Assembly: GCA_002722295.1 (NCBI GenBank)
Contig: PBLF01000030.1
Coordinates: 62,001 to 126,000, forward strand
Source: Stappia sp.
GTDB taxonomy: Bacteria > Pseudomonadota > Alphaproteobacteria > Rhizobiales > Stappiaceae
Reading direction: 5' to 3'
Length of the DNA: 64,000 nucleotides
Of the stretch, positions 7,258-15,238 are shown in pieces (position 1 is the first letter of the stretch; each line of letters begins with the position of its first letter). The notes beneath the pieces are model-generated. The model saw nothing but the letters and a program-made list of their open reading frames with translations. It made no database searches and was not told the DNA's origin. Both the position numbers and the translations under genes were made by a program.

Positions 7258-9108
7258 TCAGTCCTTCGCCACCGGCATCAGGCGGTCCCAGGCGCCGAGG
7301 TCCACCAACAGGCAGAATTTCGCGGTGCGCTGGATCTTGACCGTGTGGTACCGCTGATCGAGCCCGCGCAACACGATGTCTTCGGGCGCCTGTTTCAGCG
7401 CTGCCCACCATCCACCCTCATAAAAATCGGTGTCGGCGAAGATCTTGGTCAGGGCAGGGTGTTTCGCCGGCACGGCGAGATAGGGACCGATCGCCGGTTC
7501 ACCGGCCTTGCGCAGCCCGAGGCCGGCCAGCGCCAGGCGCTCACGCGCATAGCTGAGATCCAGGCTCGTTCCGTTCTCGAACTCCTGCAGCACGCTTCCC
7601 ACCGTCAGCCTGTCGCCGCCCCGGTGCGCGTCGATCGGCGCGGCGAGCAGGTGCTCCAGGCAGTCCTGCCATTTTTCGATCTGTTCCGCCCTCTCGGCTG
7701 AGGTGGCGGCGCGGATGATTTCCGCCAGCGCTTCCTGGTTGGAGACCTCAAGGCCCAGATCCTCCAGGACCTCGGGGCCCACCAGCATCTCGGCCGCCGC
7801 GAGCAGCGTGCCGTAGGTGTCGATGGCGCGGGCATCGAATCCCGCCAGATGCAGCGTCTTGCGCCAGTCGGGCAGGATCCGCGTCCGGAACTCCTGCCAG
7901 CCGTCCATGATCTGGCGAAGTAACATCCGGCCATCGGTGTCGCGCACCACCGGCTCGCGGCCGTGCCCCTTGTCCAGTTTCTTGAGGTTCAGCACCGCCA
8001 TGCGCGTTTTGTCCTGCTGGCCCATGGGCGGGGGCAGGATGGCGGAGAACATGAAGGAGCTGCGGGCCTGAAACGTGGTGCCGTCGTGGTTCTGTCCGCC
8101 GCGCGCCATCTTGCCACCGCTCGCGGCCAGGCGCGCAAGCTCGATGACGGCCGTCGCGCGGCTGCTTCCGCGCTTGGCCTCCAGCTCGTCCACCGTCACC
8201 GGCAAACTGTCCTGCTTGACGTGCTGGTAGATGCCGGCGGCCGTGGTGTCGACCAGGGCAATCAAACTGTCCCCCAGGATCGCCTCGACAATCCGGTGCA
8301 GCGTCGATTTGCCGACGCCGGCGCCGCCGGTCGTGAACACGATCGGCCGCCAGTCGAGCGCGCCGCCCATGAGCGCGCTTACCATCCAGCCCAGGAACAG
8401 CACGGGGTCGAGGTACGGCCGCTCCCATTGCCAACTGCGCAGGTCCTCCAGGATGGAGAGCGCAGGGCTTTCCTCGCGCTCGATCGGGGTTTCCCAGGGC
8501 CGGGTGATGTCGGGTGCGCGGGTGTAGAGATAGCCGCCGTGTTCGGCCGGCCGCGCCGCCTGCAACTCGCCGCGTTCGTCGACCGACCACAGCCACTCGC
8601 CCGAGTTCCAGATGAACGCGCCCTGATCCGCCATCCAGCCGCCGCGCCCGCGCACGCGCCGGTTGGGATCGAACAGCCCGCGTCGCTTGCCCTCCGACAC
8701 CAGGCAGATCATGGCCTTGTCGCGTTCGACGCGGTCGACACGATAGATCGGCTCGCCGTCCTCGTTGGTTCCCACTTTCTTGAATGCCGGCCAGGCCCAA
8801 TACGCATAGTTGATCTGGGGCGCGAACAGGCTGGCGATAACGTGCATGTCCCACCGCTCGACGGCGTGGAGCTGCCCGGTGGCGGACAGGCAATAGGTCA
8901 CCGTGCCGTTGTGGCCGAGCACCTGGACGGGACAGCCGGGCGGAAGGCAGTCCCAGGGCGCGCCGCCCCACTTGCCGGGGTTGATGCCCTCGCGCGGCAG
9001 GTTCGGGTCCGGATCCATCACGTCGGCGCGCTCATCGAGCGCGCGCATTGCCTCGATGAAATGCGCCCTGGTCGCCTGCTTGCCGACCTGTGTCTTGCGC
9101 CGTGCCAT
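7258..9108 (-). CDS. Phage replicative helicase / primase-helicase-like ATPase
   Basis: A 616-residue protein with Walker A GGAGVGKST at residues 261-269. The motif is followed by a sensor-like stretch (VTVDELEAKRG, acidic Walker B position) and a FMFSAILPPPMGQQDKTR block typical of the helicase-like ATPases of phages and integrative elements (DUF927/DUF3987-like). The N-terminal 200 residues resemble the substrate-handling part of such proteins (GKWGGAPWDCLPPGCPVQVLG). It is probably the helicase that, with the toprim primase two genes upstream, starts replication. It is the last gene of the leftward early operon and ends 30 bp from the convergent ant gene. Confidence 0.75.
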   Translation of the reverse strand: MARRKTQVGKQATRAHFIEAMRALDERADVMDPDPNLPREGINPGKWGGAPWDCLPPGCPVQVLGHNGTVTYCLSATGQLHAVERWDMHVIASLFAPQINYAYWAWPAFKKVGTNEDGEPIYRVDRVERDKAMICLVSEGKRRGLFDPNRRVRGRGGWMADQGAFIWNSGEWLWSVDERGELQAARPAEHGGYLYTRAPDITRPWETPIEREESPALSILEDLRSWQWERPYLDPVLFLGWMVSALMGGALDWRPIVFTTGGAGVGKSTLHRIVEAILGDSLIALVDTTAAGIYQHVKQDSLPVTVDELEAKRGSSRATAVIELARLAASGGKMARGGQNHDGTTFQARSSFMFSAILPPPMGQQDKTRMAVLNLKKLDKGHGREPVVRDTDGRMLLRQIMDGWQEFRTRILPDWRKTLHLAGFDARAIDTYGTLLAAAEMLVGPEVLEDLGLEVSNQEALAEIIRAATSAERAEQIEKWQDCLEHLLAAPIDAHRGGDRLTVGSVLQEFENGTSLDLSYARERLALAGLGLRKAGEPAIGPYLAVPAKHPALTKIFADTDFYEGGWWAALKQAPEDIVLRGLDQRYHTVKIQRTAKFCLLVDLGAWDRLMPVAKD

Positions 9109-9188
9109 TCCCGCCCCGTCGTCTGGTGATCAAAAAGCCGCCGGCAGCCCCTTGGAGCCGCCGGCGGCACAGTCCGTTGCCGGCCGCC

Positions 9189-10025
9189 TCAGCGCCCCTT
9201 GGCGGTCTCCGAAAGCGCCAGCGGCGCCTTCACGGTTTTCAGGGACAGCGTGCGCGGGTCGGGCGGCGGCGCGCCGGCCGCGCGCTCCGCATCGGTCGGC
9301 GCCGGATCGGCCTCGGCCGTGGCCTGACTGTCGGCGATCGCCAGCACGCACCGGAAGATCCGCACCTTGAACCGCAACAGCTCGTCGCCACCGCGCGCCT
9401 TGCCCTTCATCGAGAGATGCGTGAGCACCGCCTCGTCGCTCGCCTCCGGCGCGCGCCGCAGAAACCCGACCATGCACGCGGCCTGGTCGGCCAGACGGCA
9501 CGGCTCGGCCGGGTCGGCATCCTCGCCGATCCAGCCGCGCACGGCCGCCCGCGTGGCCCGGAACGCCGCCCAGGCGGACAGGTCGCCACCGAACAGGGGC
9601 GGGGCGGGCTCACCGCTCACGGCCGCCGGCGATGCCGGTTCCTGCGCGGGCACCTGATCATACAGTTCAGCGAAGATGTCGGGCTTGCATGGATAAAACT
9701 CCCCGGCGACACCTCGAATGACGTAGTCGCCTTTGTCGACCCAGTGCGCACCCTCCAAGGTCGAGATGGTCAAGCACTGTCCACGAGTGGGATGATCGTC
9801 CATGCTGGCCGGCGTCTTGCTGCCTCGGGTCCAGTCAATGATGGCGCGGTTGCTTTCGGGCGAACCGTCCGTAGCCACTGCCTCAACCTGCACACGCCGC
9901 TTCTCGTAGAGCCTCGGCGCGTAGTTGAGTTCACCGCTCACGGCCGCCGACCCATCCTTCCTTTCAGGCTGCAAGGCCGCCTGCTGATCTTTCGATTGCG
10001 CATTTTTCGGCTTTCCTTTCGCCAT
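9189..10025 (-). CDS. Phage protein with GDYVIxGVxGEFYPCKPDIF motif
   Basis: The 278-residue protein starts MAKGKPKNAQSKDQQ. A central motif VDKGDYVIRGVAGEFYPCK, continuing PDIFAELYDQV (about residues 100-125), is a block found in many phage proteins next to replication or recombination genes; its biochemical role is not established. A second part (about residues 150-245) has LADQAACMVGFLRR and KVRIFRCVLAIAD and looks helical. The ATG overlaps the stop of the primase gene. The frame is open much further upstream, but that part is the primase gene read out of frame. Confidence 0.7.
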   Translation of the reverse strand: MAKGKPKNAQSKDQQAALQPERKDGSAAVSGELNYAPRLYEKRRVQVEAVATDGSPESNRAIIDWTRGSKTPASMDDHPTRGQCLTISTLEGAHWVDKGDYVIRGVAGEFYPCKPDIFAELYDQVPAQEPASPAAVSGEPAPPLFGGDLSAWAAFRATRAAVRGWIGEDADPAEPCRLADQAACMVGFLRRAPEASDEAVLTHLSMKGKARGGDELLRFKVRIFRCVLAIADSQATAEADPAPTDAERAAGAPPPDPRTLSLKTVKAPLALSETAKGR

Positions 10026-11149
10026 CACACATCTCCTTTGCCCAGGTCGTTGAAGTCGCTTCCGGCGTGGGGCTGCATCAGCTCCACCGGCTTTCCGCTG
10101 GCCTCCAGTTGCGCCAGCGCCTGTTCGAGCTGGCGTTGGGCCTGCGGCTTGTCCCAGTCGTTTTCGCCGGCGACGATGACGACGGAGACGAAGTCGAAAT
10201 TCACCGGCACGTTGCCGATGCCGGTGATGGAGCCGCCGGCGGCCACCCGCGCCTCGGGAATGTCGAGCGCCAGGCTCTCGCAGGTCTCGCAGCCCTCGCC
10301 GAGGATGAGCGGCGCCGGCCGGCGCGCCTCCCAGGGCGGCACGCCCTCGGGACCGTGCGAAATCCAGATCGCGGCGCCGGCCGTTGCCGCGCGCATCAGC
10401 CGCGGGGAACGCTTCGGCCCCAGATCCGCCTTGGTCGGCCGCACGGGGTCGAGGAACGTGCAATGAACCGCTCGGAACGCGCCAAGCGGCGTGCGCATGG
10501 CCGCGAGAACTCCCGGAAAGCAGGGGCCGGGCCGCGTCTTGATCCGCCGGCCCGTCGCCGGGTCCACCGTCCATTCGGCCGCCGTCCAGTATTCGAGCGA
10601 CGGGGAAAACCGGAACGTTGTGCGGTCGAGATTCTGGATCCTGTCCAGGTCGATCGCGCGGGCGTGGAGGTATTCGCGCGCATGGGCCTCCGCCGGCGTT
10701 CCGCTGCCGAGCGGCGCTCCGGACATGAACAGCTTTTCCGCCTGGCGCCGGTCCCATTCCGCGCGCTTGCGCGCCCGCTCGTCGTCTTCGGCCGCACGCA
10801 CGCGCACCTGTTCGCTGTAGCGCCGGCGGTCCTCGATGCTCATGCGTTGCAGGCCGAGGAAATCGCGCGCCCATTGCAGCGCGCCCTTGAAGTCGGTCTG
10901 CAACAGGTATTCGACCAGGCCCAGCACGTCGCCCTTGTCGCCGCTGCGCCAGTCCTTCCAGGCGCCCTTGTCGCCGGTGACGGCCACCTTCAGCTCGGGC
11001 GTCTTCTTGTGATCGCCGGTCACCGGGTTGTTGGAAACCCAGAGCCGCCCCTGGCGGCGGCCGTCGGGCAGCAGCTTGCGGCACAGGTCCTCGATGCGGT
11101 CCTTCAGGCCCTGCTTGATCTCTTCCACTTCGCGCCGGCGATCGGACAT
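10025..11149 (-). CDS. Toprim-domain phage primase
   Basis: A 374-residue DNA primase-like protein. The N-terminal part (residues 1-95) has KGAWKDWRSGDKGDVLGLVEYL, the zinc-binding-like module that precedes toprim primases in phages. The middle carries RAIDLDRIQNLDRTTFRFSP. The C-terminal toprim fold shows the conserved acidic pair positions: LILGEGCETCESLAL (catalytic Glu) and VVIVAGENDWDKPQ (the DxD position, here DWD). The type is shared with P4-like and integrative elements. It is coupled by a 1-bp overlap to the next gene and lies upstream of the helicase. Confidence 0.83.
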   Translation of the reverse strand: MSDRRREVEEIKQGLKDRIEDLCRKLLPDGRRQGRLWVSNNPVTGDHKKTPELKVAVTGDKGAWKDWRSGDKGDVLGLVEYLLQTDFKGALQWARDFLGLQRMSIEDRRRYSEQVRVRAAEDDERARKRAEWDRRQAEKLFMSGAPLGSGTPAEAHAREYLHARAIDLDRIQNLDRTTFRFSPSLEYWTAAEWTVDPATGRRIKTRPGPCFPGVLAAMRTPLGAFRAVHCTFLDPVRPTKADLGPKRSPRLMRAATAGAAIWISHGPEGVPPWEARRPAPLILGEGCETCESLALDIPEARVAAGGSITGIGNVPVNFDFVSVVIVAGENDWDKPQAQRQLEQALAQLEASGKPVELMQPHAGSDFNDLGKGDV

Positions 11150-11151
11150 GG

Positions 11152-11361
11152 TCAGTTCTTCTGGCTTTCGACCAGGATGCGCAGGCGGCGGTTCTCTTCT
11201 TCGAGAGTTGCAACGATCCCAAGGGCCTCGTTCACTCCGCTGAAAGGACCGTGGCTCATACCGAGCACGTTGCGATCCGGATGCCTGTAGCAGGCATCAT
11301 GAGCAGCTTGGAGCGCTGCCAGAGCCCGGTTGTAATAGGGACGCTTTTCTTTTGCGCTCAC
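11152..11361 (-). CDS. Small phage protein with coiled-coil end
   Basis: The 69-residue product starts at GTG 11361, preceded by GGGAG at 8 nt. It has a central DRNVLGMSHGPFSG segment and a C-terminal coiled coil EEENRRLRILVESQ. It overlaps the upstream gene by 4 bp (GTGA) and ends 2 bp before the primase ATG. No family is recognised. It is probably an accessory protein of the early operon. Confidence 0.65.
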   Translation of the reverse strand: MSAKEKRPYYNRALAALQAAHDACYRHPDRNVLGMSHGPFSGVNEALGIVATLEEENRRLRILVESQKN

Positions 11362-11600
11362 TGTGGCTTCTCCCTTTCTTCCACGCGGAACGGAATGCCG
11401 ACGGCCTCCTGCACCGCGTCCACATGGACGAGGATCCGCATGAACAGTTCGGCCGTCGCCGCCCGTGCGTTGGCATGGTCGGGCGAGCAACTGGCGAGCA
11501 CCTGGCCGATCTGGTCGGCCAGCGCTTCGAGCACCGGGCGGGGATCCCGGCCGGCGCAGATGCGGTTGATTTCCGTGAAAAGATCGTCGCTTTCGCTCAT
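11358..11600 (-). CDS. Small helical phage protein
   Basis: The 80-residue acidic protein starts MSESDDLFTEINRICAG and appears to be all helix. The region LADQIGQVLASCSPDHANARA contains two cysteine-flanked helices. It overlaps the genes before and after it by 4 bp. No family is recognised; it is an early-operon protein by position. Confidence 0.68.
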   Translation of the reverse strand: MSESDDLFTEINRICAGRDPRPVLEALADQIGQVLASCSPDHANARAATAELFMRILVHVDAVQEAVGIPFRVEEREKPQ

Positions 11601-12319
11601 GCCGCTTTCTCCAGACCGCGAATGACCGGGTGCGCTCTCGGCAGGTCCGAGCATCCGCCGAAGCGCACAATGTCGTCGTCGCGCGTCAGCTCCTTCCGGC
11701 ATGGCGGGATCCAGCGGAGCACCGGCGCGGCCGCCGCGATCTCCGGCGCCGGGTCGCGCTGCCAGACCATCCAGGAATAGCTGGTGGCGGATTTGGCATT
11801 CACCGCCCACCGGCCGGCGACCATCGGAACCCGCTCAACAAACTGGAACACCGCCGTTGGCGGGTTTTTCAGGAACAGGTCGGTGTGGCGCGTCTGGCCT
11901 TCCAGCCAGTTGGTTCGCACAAGGGCCGCGACCACGAGCGGATTGAAGCTGATCGCGTGCCGGACGAAGGCCGCCGCCTTGTTGAACGGCGGGTTCATGA
12001 TGATCGCGGACGTCGCCGTTTGACGCGTGGGAACAACCTCCAGGAAGTCCCGGACGTGCCGTTGTCCGTGGTCGGCAATGTCGCTCTCGGAGACATGCGC
12101 GAACACTTCGGCGAGAACGCCGCTCATGTGCCCGGCACCGCAGCACGGATCCCAGGCAATCGAGCGGGCGAGCCACCACGTTTCAGTCAGCAGCTCCGGC
12201 AGGCAATGCACCAGCAGCGCCCGCGTGGCCCAGGGCGGGGTCGGGAAGAAGTCGAGGCCGGCCGGCGCCACGCGGCGCTGGTTCATGACGGCCGACGAGA
12301 TCCGTGCGGTGGCGGTCAT
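11597..12319 (-). CDS. Phage DNA methyltransferase (NPPF type)
   Basis: A 240-residue SAM-dependent methyltransferase. Motif I reads WDPCCGAGHMSGVLAE, and the catalytic motif IV is IIMNPPFNKA, the NPP[F/Y] form of N6-adenine and related amino-methyltransferases. The start DFFPTPPWATRALL is typical of small phage methyltransferases linked to replication genes. No target-recognition domain is visible, so specificity cannot be predicted. The ATG overlaps the stop of the PCPFCG protein gene. It may protect phage DNA from host restriction or alter GANTC-type marks used by alphaproteobacteria; the latter is speculation. Confidence 0.82.
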   Translation of the reverse strand: MTATARISSAVMNQRRVAPAGLDFFPTPPWATRALLVHCLPELLTETWWLARSIAWDPCCGAGHMSGVLAEVFAHVSESDIADHGQRHVRDFLEVVPTRQTATSAIIMNPPFNKAAAFVRHAISFNPLVVAALVRTNWLEGQTRHTDLFLKNPPTAVFQFVERVPMVAGRWAVNAKSATSYSWMVWQRDPAPEIAAAAPVLRWIPPCRKELTRDDDIVRFGGCSDLPRAHPVIRGLEKAA

Positions 12320-12615
12320 GCGTCACCGCCTTCCTTCAGCTCGCATCCGAGCGCCGACAGAAGACGGACGACGGCCTGCCCTTCGGCCGGATCGAAGACT
12401 TCGAGCTCCAGCGTCAGTCCGTCAAAATCGTCGTCACGGTCAAAGACGTCTCCGGACGTCCTGCTACAGCGAACGCGCCGCGAACGACCATCCGCGAGTG
12501 GCGCGGCCAGCAGGGAAAGCGGCCGGTCGTTCCAGCTCGACACGAGGTTTTCCTTGCGGTCGAAGTGCACAGGCCCGCAGGCACCGCAGAACGGGCAGGG
12601 GAGAAGGTCGGTCAT
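12316..12615 (-). CDS. Lar-like zinc-finger protein (PCPFCG start)
   Basis: The 99-residue protein begins MTDLLPCPFCGACGPVHFD, the N-terminal CPFCG zinc-knuckle signature of the Lar family (restriction alleviation protein). Beyond residue 30 it departs from Lar: SLSLLAAPLADGRSRR, and a C-terminal half rich in Asp and Glu (RDDDFDGLTLELEVFDPAEG). The start codon region is part of a 13115-13215/12600-12700 sequence duplication shared with the next upstream gene end. Lar proteins reduce host restriction, which would fit the adjacent methyltransferase; this role is inferred. Confidence 0.65.
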   Translation of the reverse strand: MTDLLPCPFCGACGPVHFDRKENLVSSWNDRPLSLLAAPLADGRSRRVRCSRTSGDVFDRDDDFDGLTLELEVFDPAEGQAVVRLLSALGCELKEGGDA

Positions 12616-13130
12616 GTCTGTGGCCTCCAGTGCATTTGCCGGAGGCTTTCGCGCTGAGCCTCGTCCAGGCACCAGCCTTCGCCCCGGCGGGTATGGATCT
12701 CGATGCCCAACCGCTTGAGTTTCTTGCGCAGATTGCAAACGATGACCTTGACGATACCGCCGCCGCGCCTGCCGCTATCGCGGTAGAGCCCCGTCAGCAT
12801 GGCGACCCTCGTCGCGGCGCCACGGCAGAGAAGAACGGTGAACACGCGCGCCTCCTGCGGCGTGAGACCGCACTCCCGCAACTTCGGGGCCAGGCCCACC
12901 CACTCAAACGGATCGACCTCATACAGCCGGCACAACCGCAACAGGGACAGGGCCGGCACGTCCTTTCCTCGCTCGGCATCGATCAGATCGCCGGGAGCCA
13001 CGCCGGAAAGAGATGTGGCCTCGGCGATCGAGAGCCCGGCATCGTCGCGAGCCATGCAGAAGACGACGCCGACCATCGCCAGCGCCATCTTGTCGGCATC
13101 GCCAAACGGGCAGGGGAGAAGGTCGGTCAT
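12612..13130 (-). CDS. HTH plus CtrA-like winged-helix regulator with hybrid N-terminus
   Basis: A 172-residue two-part DNA-binding protein. Residues about 15-80 resemble an XRE-type helix-turn-helix (LSIAEATSLSGVAPGDLIDAERGKDVPAL). Residues about 85-165 form an OmpR-type winged helix (LTPQEARVFTVLL, then VKVIVCNLRKKLKRLGIEIHT and GEGWCLDE). The first nine residues MTDLLPCPF are the start of the neighbouring Lar-like protein, joined to GDADKMALAM. This looks like a duplication that replaced the original start; MALAM at residue 15 may be the older one. The C-terminus is about 60 percent identical to the next regulator. There is no receiver domain. Confidence 0.75.
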   Translation of the reverse strand: MTDLLPCPFGDADKMALAMVGVVFCMARDDAGLSIAEATSLSGVAPGDLIDAERGKDVPALSLLRLCRLYEVDPFEWVGLAPKLRECGLTPQEARVFTVLLCRGAATRVAMLTGLYRDSGRRGGGIVKVIVCNLRKKLKRLGIEIHTRRGEGWCLDEAQRESLRQMHWRPQT

Positions 13131-13501
13131 GTCTGTGGCCTCCAGAGCATTTGCCGGAGGCTTTCGCGCTGATCTTCGTCCAGATACCAGCCTTCGCCCC
13201 AGCGAGTGTGGATCTCGATGCCGAAAGGCTTGAGCTTTTTCCGTATCTTGCAGACGAAGACATCGGCGATCTTCGCTTCCGCCTGATCCCTGCCCAGGTC
13301 GTCGTAGAGCGCCGCGAGGATCGCGGTCCGTGTCGCCAGGGAGCGGGTGACCAGAACGCCGAACACGCGGGCCTCCTGGACCGTCAGGCGCCATTCAATC
13401 GGCAACGACACGTCACGAAACAGGGCGTGCTCCAGCTCGTCTATCCGTGCGCGAAGCCGCTCGTTCTCGTCCCGCAGCATCGTCAGCTCGTCAGCTTCCA
13501 C
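13127..13501 (-). CDS. CtrA-like winged-helix protein with coiled-coil N-terminus
   Basis: A 124-residue protein starting at GTG 13501, with GAGGA 9 nt upstream. Residues 1-30 are a coiled coil (LTMLRDENERLRARIDELEHAL). Residues about 35-120 are an OmpR/PhoB-type winged helix: LTVQEARVFGVL, then KIADVFVCKIRKKLKPFGIEI and RWGEGWYLDED. The stretch KIADVFVCKIRKKL is close to KIIDVFICKLRKKL of the cell-cycle regulator CtrA. The receiver domain is replaced by the coiled coil, so the protein would bind DNA without phosphorylation. It overlaps ParB-like and downstream genes. Confidence 0.78.
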   Translation of the reverse strand: MEADELTMLRDENERLRARIDELEHALFRDVSLPIEWRLTVQEARVFGVLVTRSLATRTAILAALYDDLGRDQAEAKIADVFVCKIRKKLKPFGIEIHTRWGEGWYLDEDQRESLRQMLWRPQT

Positions 13502-14309
13502 GGCGGCTCTTCCTCGTGTGGCGGTAGAGAACGACCGTGAGCGCTTTCCACTTCGGCATCCTGTGTGCGGTCCGGAGCTGAGCGACTTCGGACCAGCGCT
13601 CCGGACCAAGCGACCGGATGGTGTTGACCAGGGCTCCGCTTTCCACGGTGCCGGCGTACTCGGCATCGTGGAGGATTGCGTCGACCGCCTTGATCATCTC
13701 GGCGGACACGGGCGCAAGCTGCGCCTGCACGCAAACGTCGAGCACCGGGCGGGCGCCGACGGGAAACCGCCTCTTGACGAGACTGCGAAGTGCCGCGATC
13801 GCAACGGTTTCGCCGACCGCGAACTTGCCCATTGCCGGCGGATTTCTGAGGATGCGCACGCCCGCGCGCTCGCAGACAGCGGCTACGTCCCGCGCCTCTT
13901 CCTCACCGGCGGCCAGCAGCGAATGGTGAAGCTGCATCGGCGTGACCGTGACCCGGTCGCGGTTGTGACGAACGAAAGCGCCCGCCCTGTCCTCCGAGTT
14001 CGGAGCCGGCACGACGACGACCGGGATCGTGTCGATGCGCGGATGGGATGCCGCAGCGATGGCGGTGTGCTGACCGTCGAGAACGTGAAGCGCGCCGTCG
14101 ACATCGACAGTCACGGGAGGCTTGAACGCGCTCCAGCTCCACTCGCGCACGATCCGGCGGATCAGCGTGACCGACCGTTCCGAGAGGTCACGCTGATAGG
14201 CATCGTCCACGTGGAGATCCAGCGGAGACACGTCGCGAAACTCCGGGCGGATTTCACCTGGCTCGCCCGGTTCGACATCCGGCATGTGAAGTTGCGTGAT
14301 TGACCGCAT
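13491..14309 (-). CDS. ParB/Spo0J-type nuclease-domain protein
   Basis: A 272-residue protein. The N-terminal half is a ParB N-terminal (Srx-like) domain: VSPLDLHVDDAYQRDLSERS, then a VTVDVDGALHVLDGQHTAIAA block with the DGQHR-like motif. Many phage proteins with this fold bind or hydrolyse CTP and regulate DNA or transcription. The C-terminal half is helical. AGGAG lies 9 nt before ATG 14309, deciding this start over the ATG 9 nt further upstream. A 14-bp GC-rich inverted repeat lies just upstream. It could act in partition or as a transcription regulator; no parA is present. Confidence 0.75.
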   Translation of the reverse strand: MRSITQLHMPDVEPGEPGEIRPEFRDVSPLDLHVDDAYQRDLSERSVTLIRRIVREWSWSAFKPPVTVDVDGALHVLDGQHTAIAAASHPRIDTIPVVVVPAPNSEDRAGAFVRHNRDRVTVTPMQLHHSLLAAGEEEARDVAAVCERAGVRILRNPPAMGKFAVGETVAIAALRSLVKRRFPVGARPVLDVCVQAQLAPVSAEMIKAVDAILHDAEYAGTVESGALVNTIRSLGPERWSEVAQLRTAHRMPKWKALTVVLYRHTRKSRRGS

Positions 14310-14332
14310 CGCACTCATCTCCTGTTGTTTCT

Positions 14333-14376
14333 GCCCGCCGGCGGGGGAGGGAGGCGAGGAAACCCCGCCGGCGGGC
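14333..14376 (-). repeat. 14-bp perfect inverted repeat before the ParB-like gene
   Basis: Arms GCCCGCCGGCGGGG (14333-14346) and CCCCGCCGGCGGGC (14363-14376) flank a 16-nt loop. The hairpin ends 18 bp before the AGGAG of the ParB-like gene and lies in a 98-bp gap between two genes of one operon. There is no T run in the direction of transcription, so it is more likely a transcript-processing or polarity element, or a protein-binding palindrome, than a terminator. Confidence 0.5.
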
Positions 14377-14407
14377 GTCCCGCCGCGCGCCGCACGCGGC
14401 CGGAACC

Positions 14408-14926
14408 TCATGTGTCGAGCTGCATCACCCGTTCGATGACGCCGATTGCGTCGTCGTCGTTGTCGCCGCGCGCATCCTCGATCGCCCGGATCGTCAGGCT
14501 CACCGCCGCCGGCGTCATGCCGGCCACCTTGGCCAGCACCGCCTGGCTGACGCCGCAGCAAACATGCGCGATGTAGAGGGCGCGCCGGCGGATCTGCGCC
14601 GCCGCCATCCATTCACGATTTGCCGAGGCCCGCCGCGTCGGGTCCTGTGCCAGCACCTGTTCGGGGTCCGCCCCGGCATGCAGCGCGCACAGGGCCACGG
14701 ACAGCCGGTAGAGCTGCAACGCGCCGCCATCGTTCGCGGGAGTGCCGCCGGCCAGCCGCCGCAATGCGATGGACAGGCTCGACAGGGTGGCCGGGCGCGG
14801 CTGGTTCACCCCGTCGCGCAGCCGCGCGTAGTGGGAAATGACCACGCCTGAGGCCGAACACAGATCCAGCACGTTCACGCCGGACTGGCGCCGCCGGGCC
14901 TCGATTTCGTCTATGGAGAGCGTCAT
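14408..14926 (-). CDS. Phage helix-turn-helix protein
   Basis: A 172-residue protein with two helix-turn-helix candidates. The N-terminal one (residues 15-50) is VNVLDLCSASGVVISHYARLRDG. The C-terminal one (residues about 120-150) is GVSQAVLAKVAGMTPAAVSLT, resembling the DnaA/Trp-repressor-like helix-turn-helix of mobile-element regulators. The ATG overlaps the stop of the Cro-like gene as ATGA. It is probably a DNA-binding regulator of the early operon or a replication initiator. Confidence 0.68.
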   Translation of the reverse strand: MTLSIDEIEARRRQSGVNVLDLCSASGVVISHYARLRDGVNQPRPATLSSLSIALRRLAGGTPANDGGALQLYRLSVALCALHAGADPEQVLAQDPTRRASANREWMAAAQIRRRALYIAHVCCGVSQAVLAKVAGMTPAAVSLTIRAIEDARGDNDDDAIGVIERVMQLDT

Positions 14927-15120
14927 CCGGCGGCCTCGCGGCGCTCCTGGCGCAGTTCCTCGATGGCAGACGTGAGCCGTTTCAGGGAACTCTGTCGCGG
15001 GTCACGACCGCCTGTACGCCATTGGCTGTAGCTGGCCGGATGCACTCCGGCGCGGCGGCACAGCTCCCAGGCAGTCAGCCCCAGTTCGGCGCGTGCCTTG
15101 TCAATCTCGACAAACATCAT
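14923..15120 (-). CDS. Cro-like repressor
   Basis: A 65-residue XRE-family helix-turn-helix protein: ELGLTAWELCRRAGVHPASYSQWRTGGRDPRQSSLKRL. It starts at one of two adjacent ATG codons (15120 or 15117). It is the first gene of the leftward early operon and is divergent from the repressor gene, the classic cro position. The intergenic region holds an 18-bp operator and a GCGAATC/GATTCGC inverted repeat. Confidence 0.78.
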   Translation of the reverse strand: MMFVEIDKARAELGLTAWELCRRAGVHPASYSQWRTGGRDPRQSSLKRLTSAIEELRQERREAAG

Positions 15121-15133
15121 GGGTTGCGTTCTC

Positions 15134-15158
15134 GCGAATCATCTTGGAGTTGATTCGC
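15134..15158. promoter_or_regulatory. Inverted repeat, candidate second operator
   Basis: GCGAATC (15134-15140) and GATTCGC (15152-15158) form 7-bp arms around an 11-bp centre, just upstream of the Cro-like start. The half-site TTTGCG at 15155-15160 (read on the minus strand) is also part of the stronger operator at 15166. Confidence 0.45.
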
Positions 15159-15165
15159 AAACATG

Positions 15166-15183
15166 ATATGCGTTTACGCAAAT
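15166..15183. promoter_or_regulatory. Phage operator copy 1
   Basis: ATATGCGTTTACGCAAAT contains the palindrome TGCGT-TT-ACGCA. The exact reverse complement occurs at 16122-16139, so the two copies flank the repressor gene. This is the expected layout for a repressor controlling the leftward early promoter and the rightward operon. Confidence 0.75.
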
Positions 15184-15238
15184 TTAGGGAAGGCGCATTG
15201 GTATCGTGTTGCACGCCGCACCCCATAGAATCTGTTCC

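Noticed and set aside
9189-11222. 677-codon frame joining primase region and the 278-residue protein
   Set aside because: The first 400 codons are the primase gene read out of frame. The coding pattern begins at ATG 10025.
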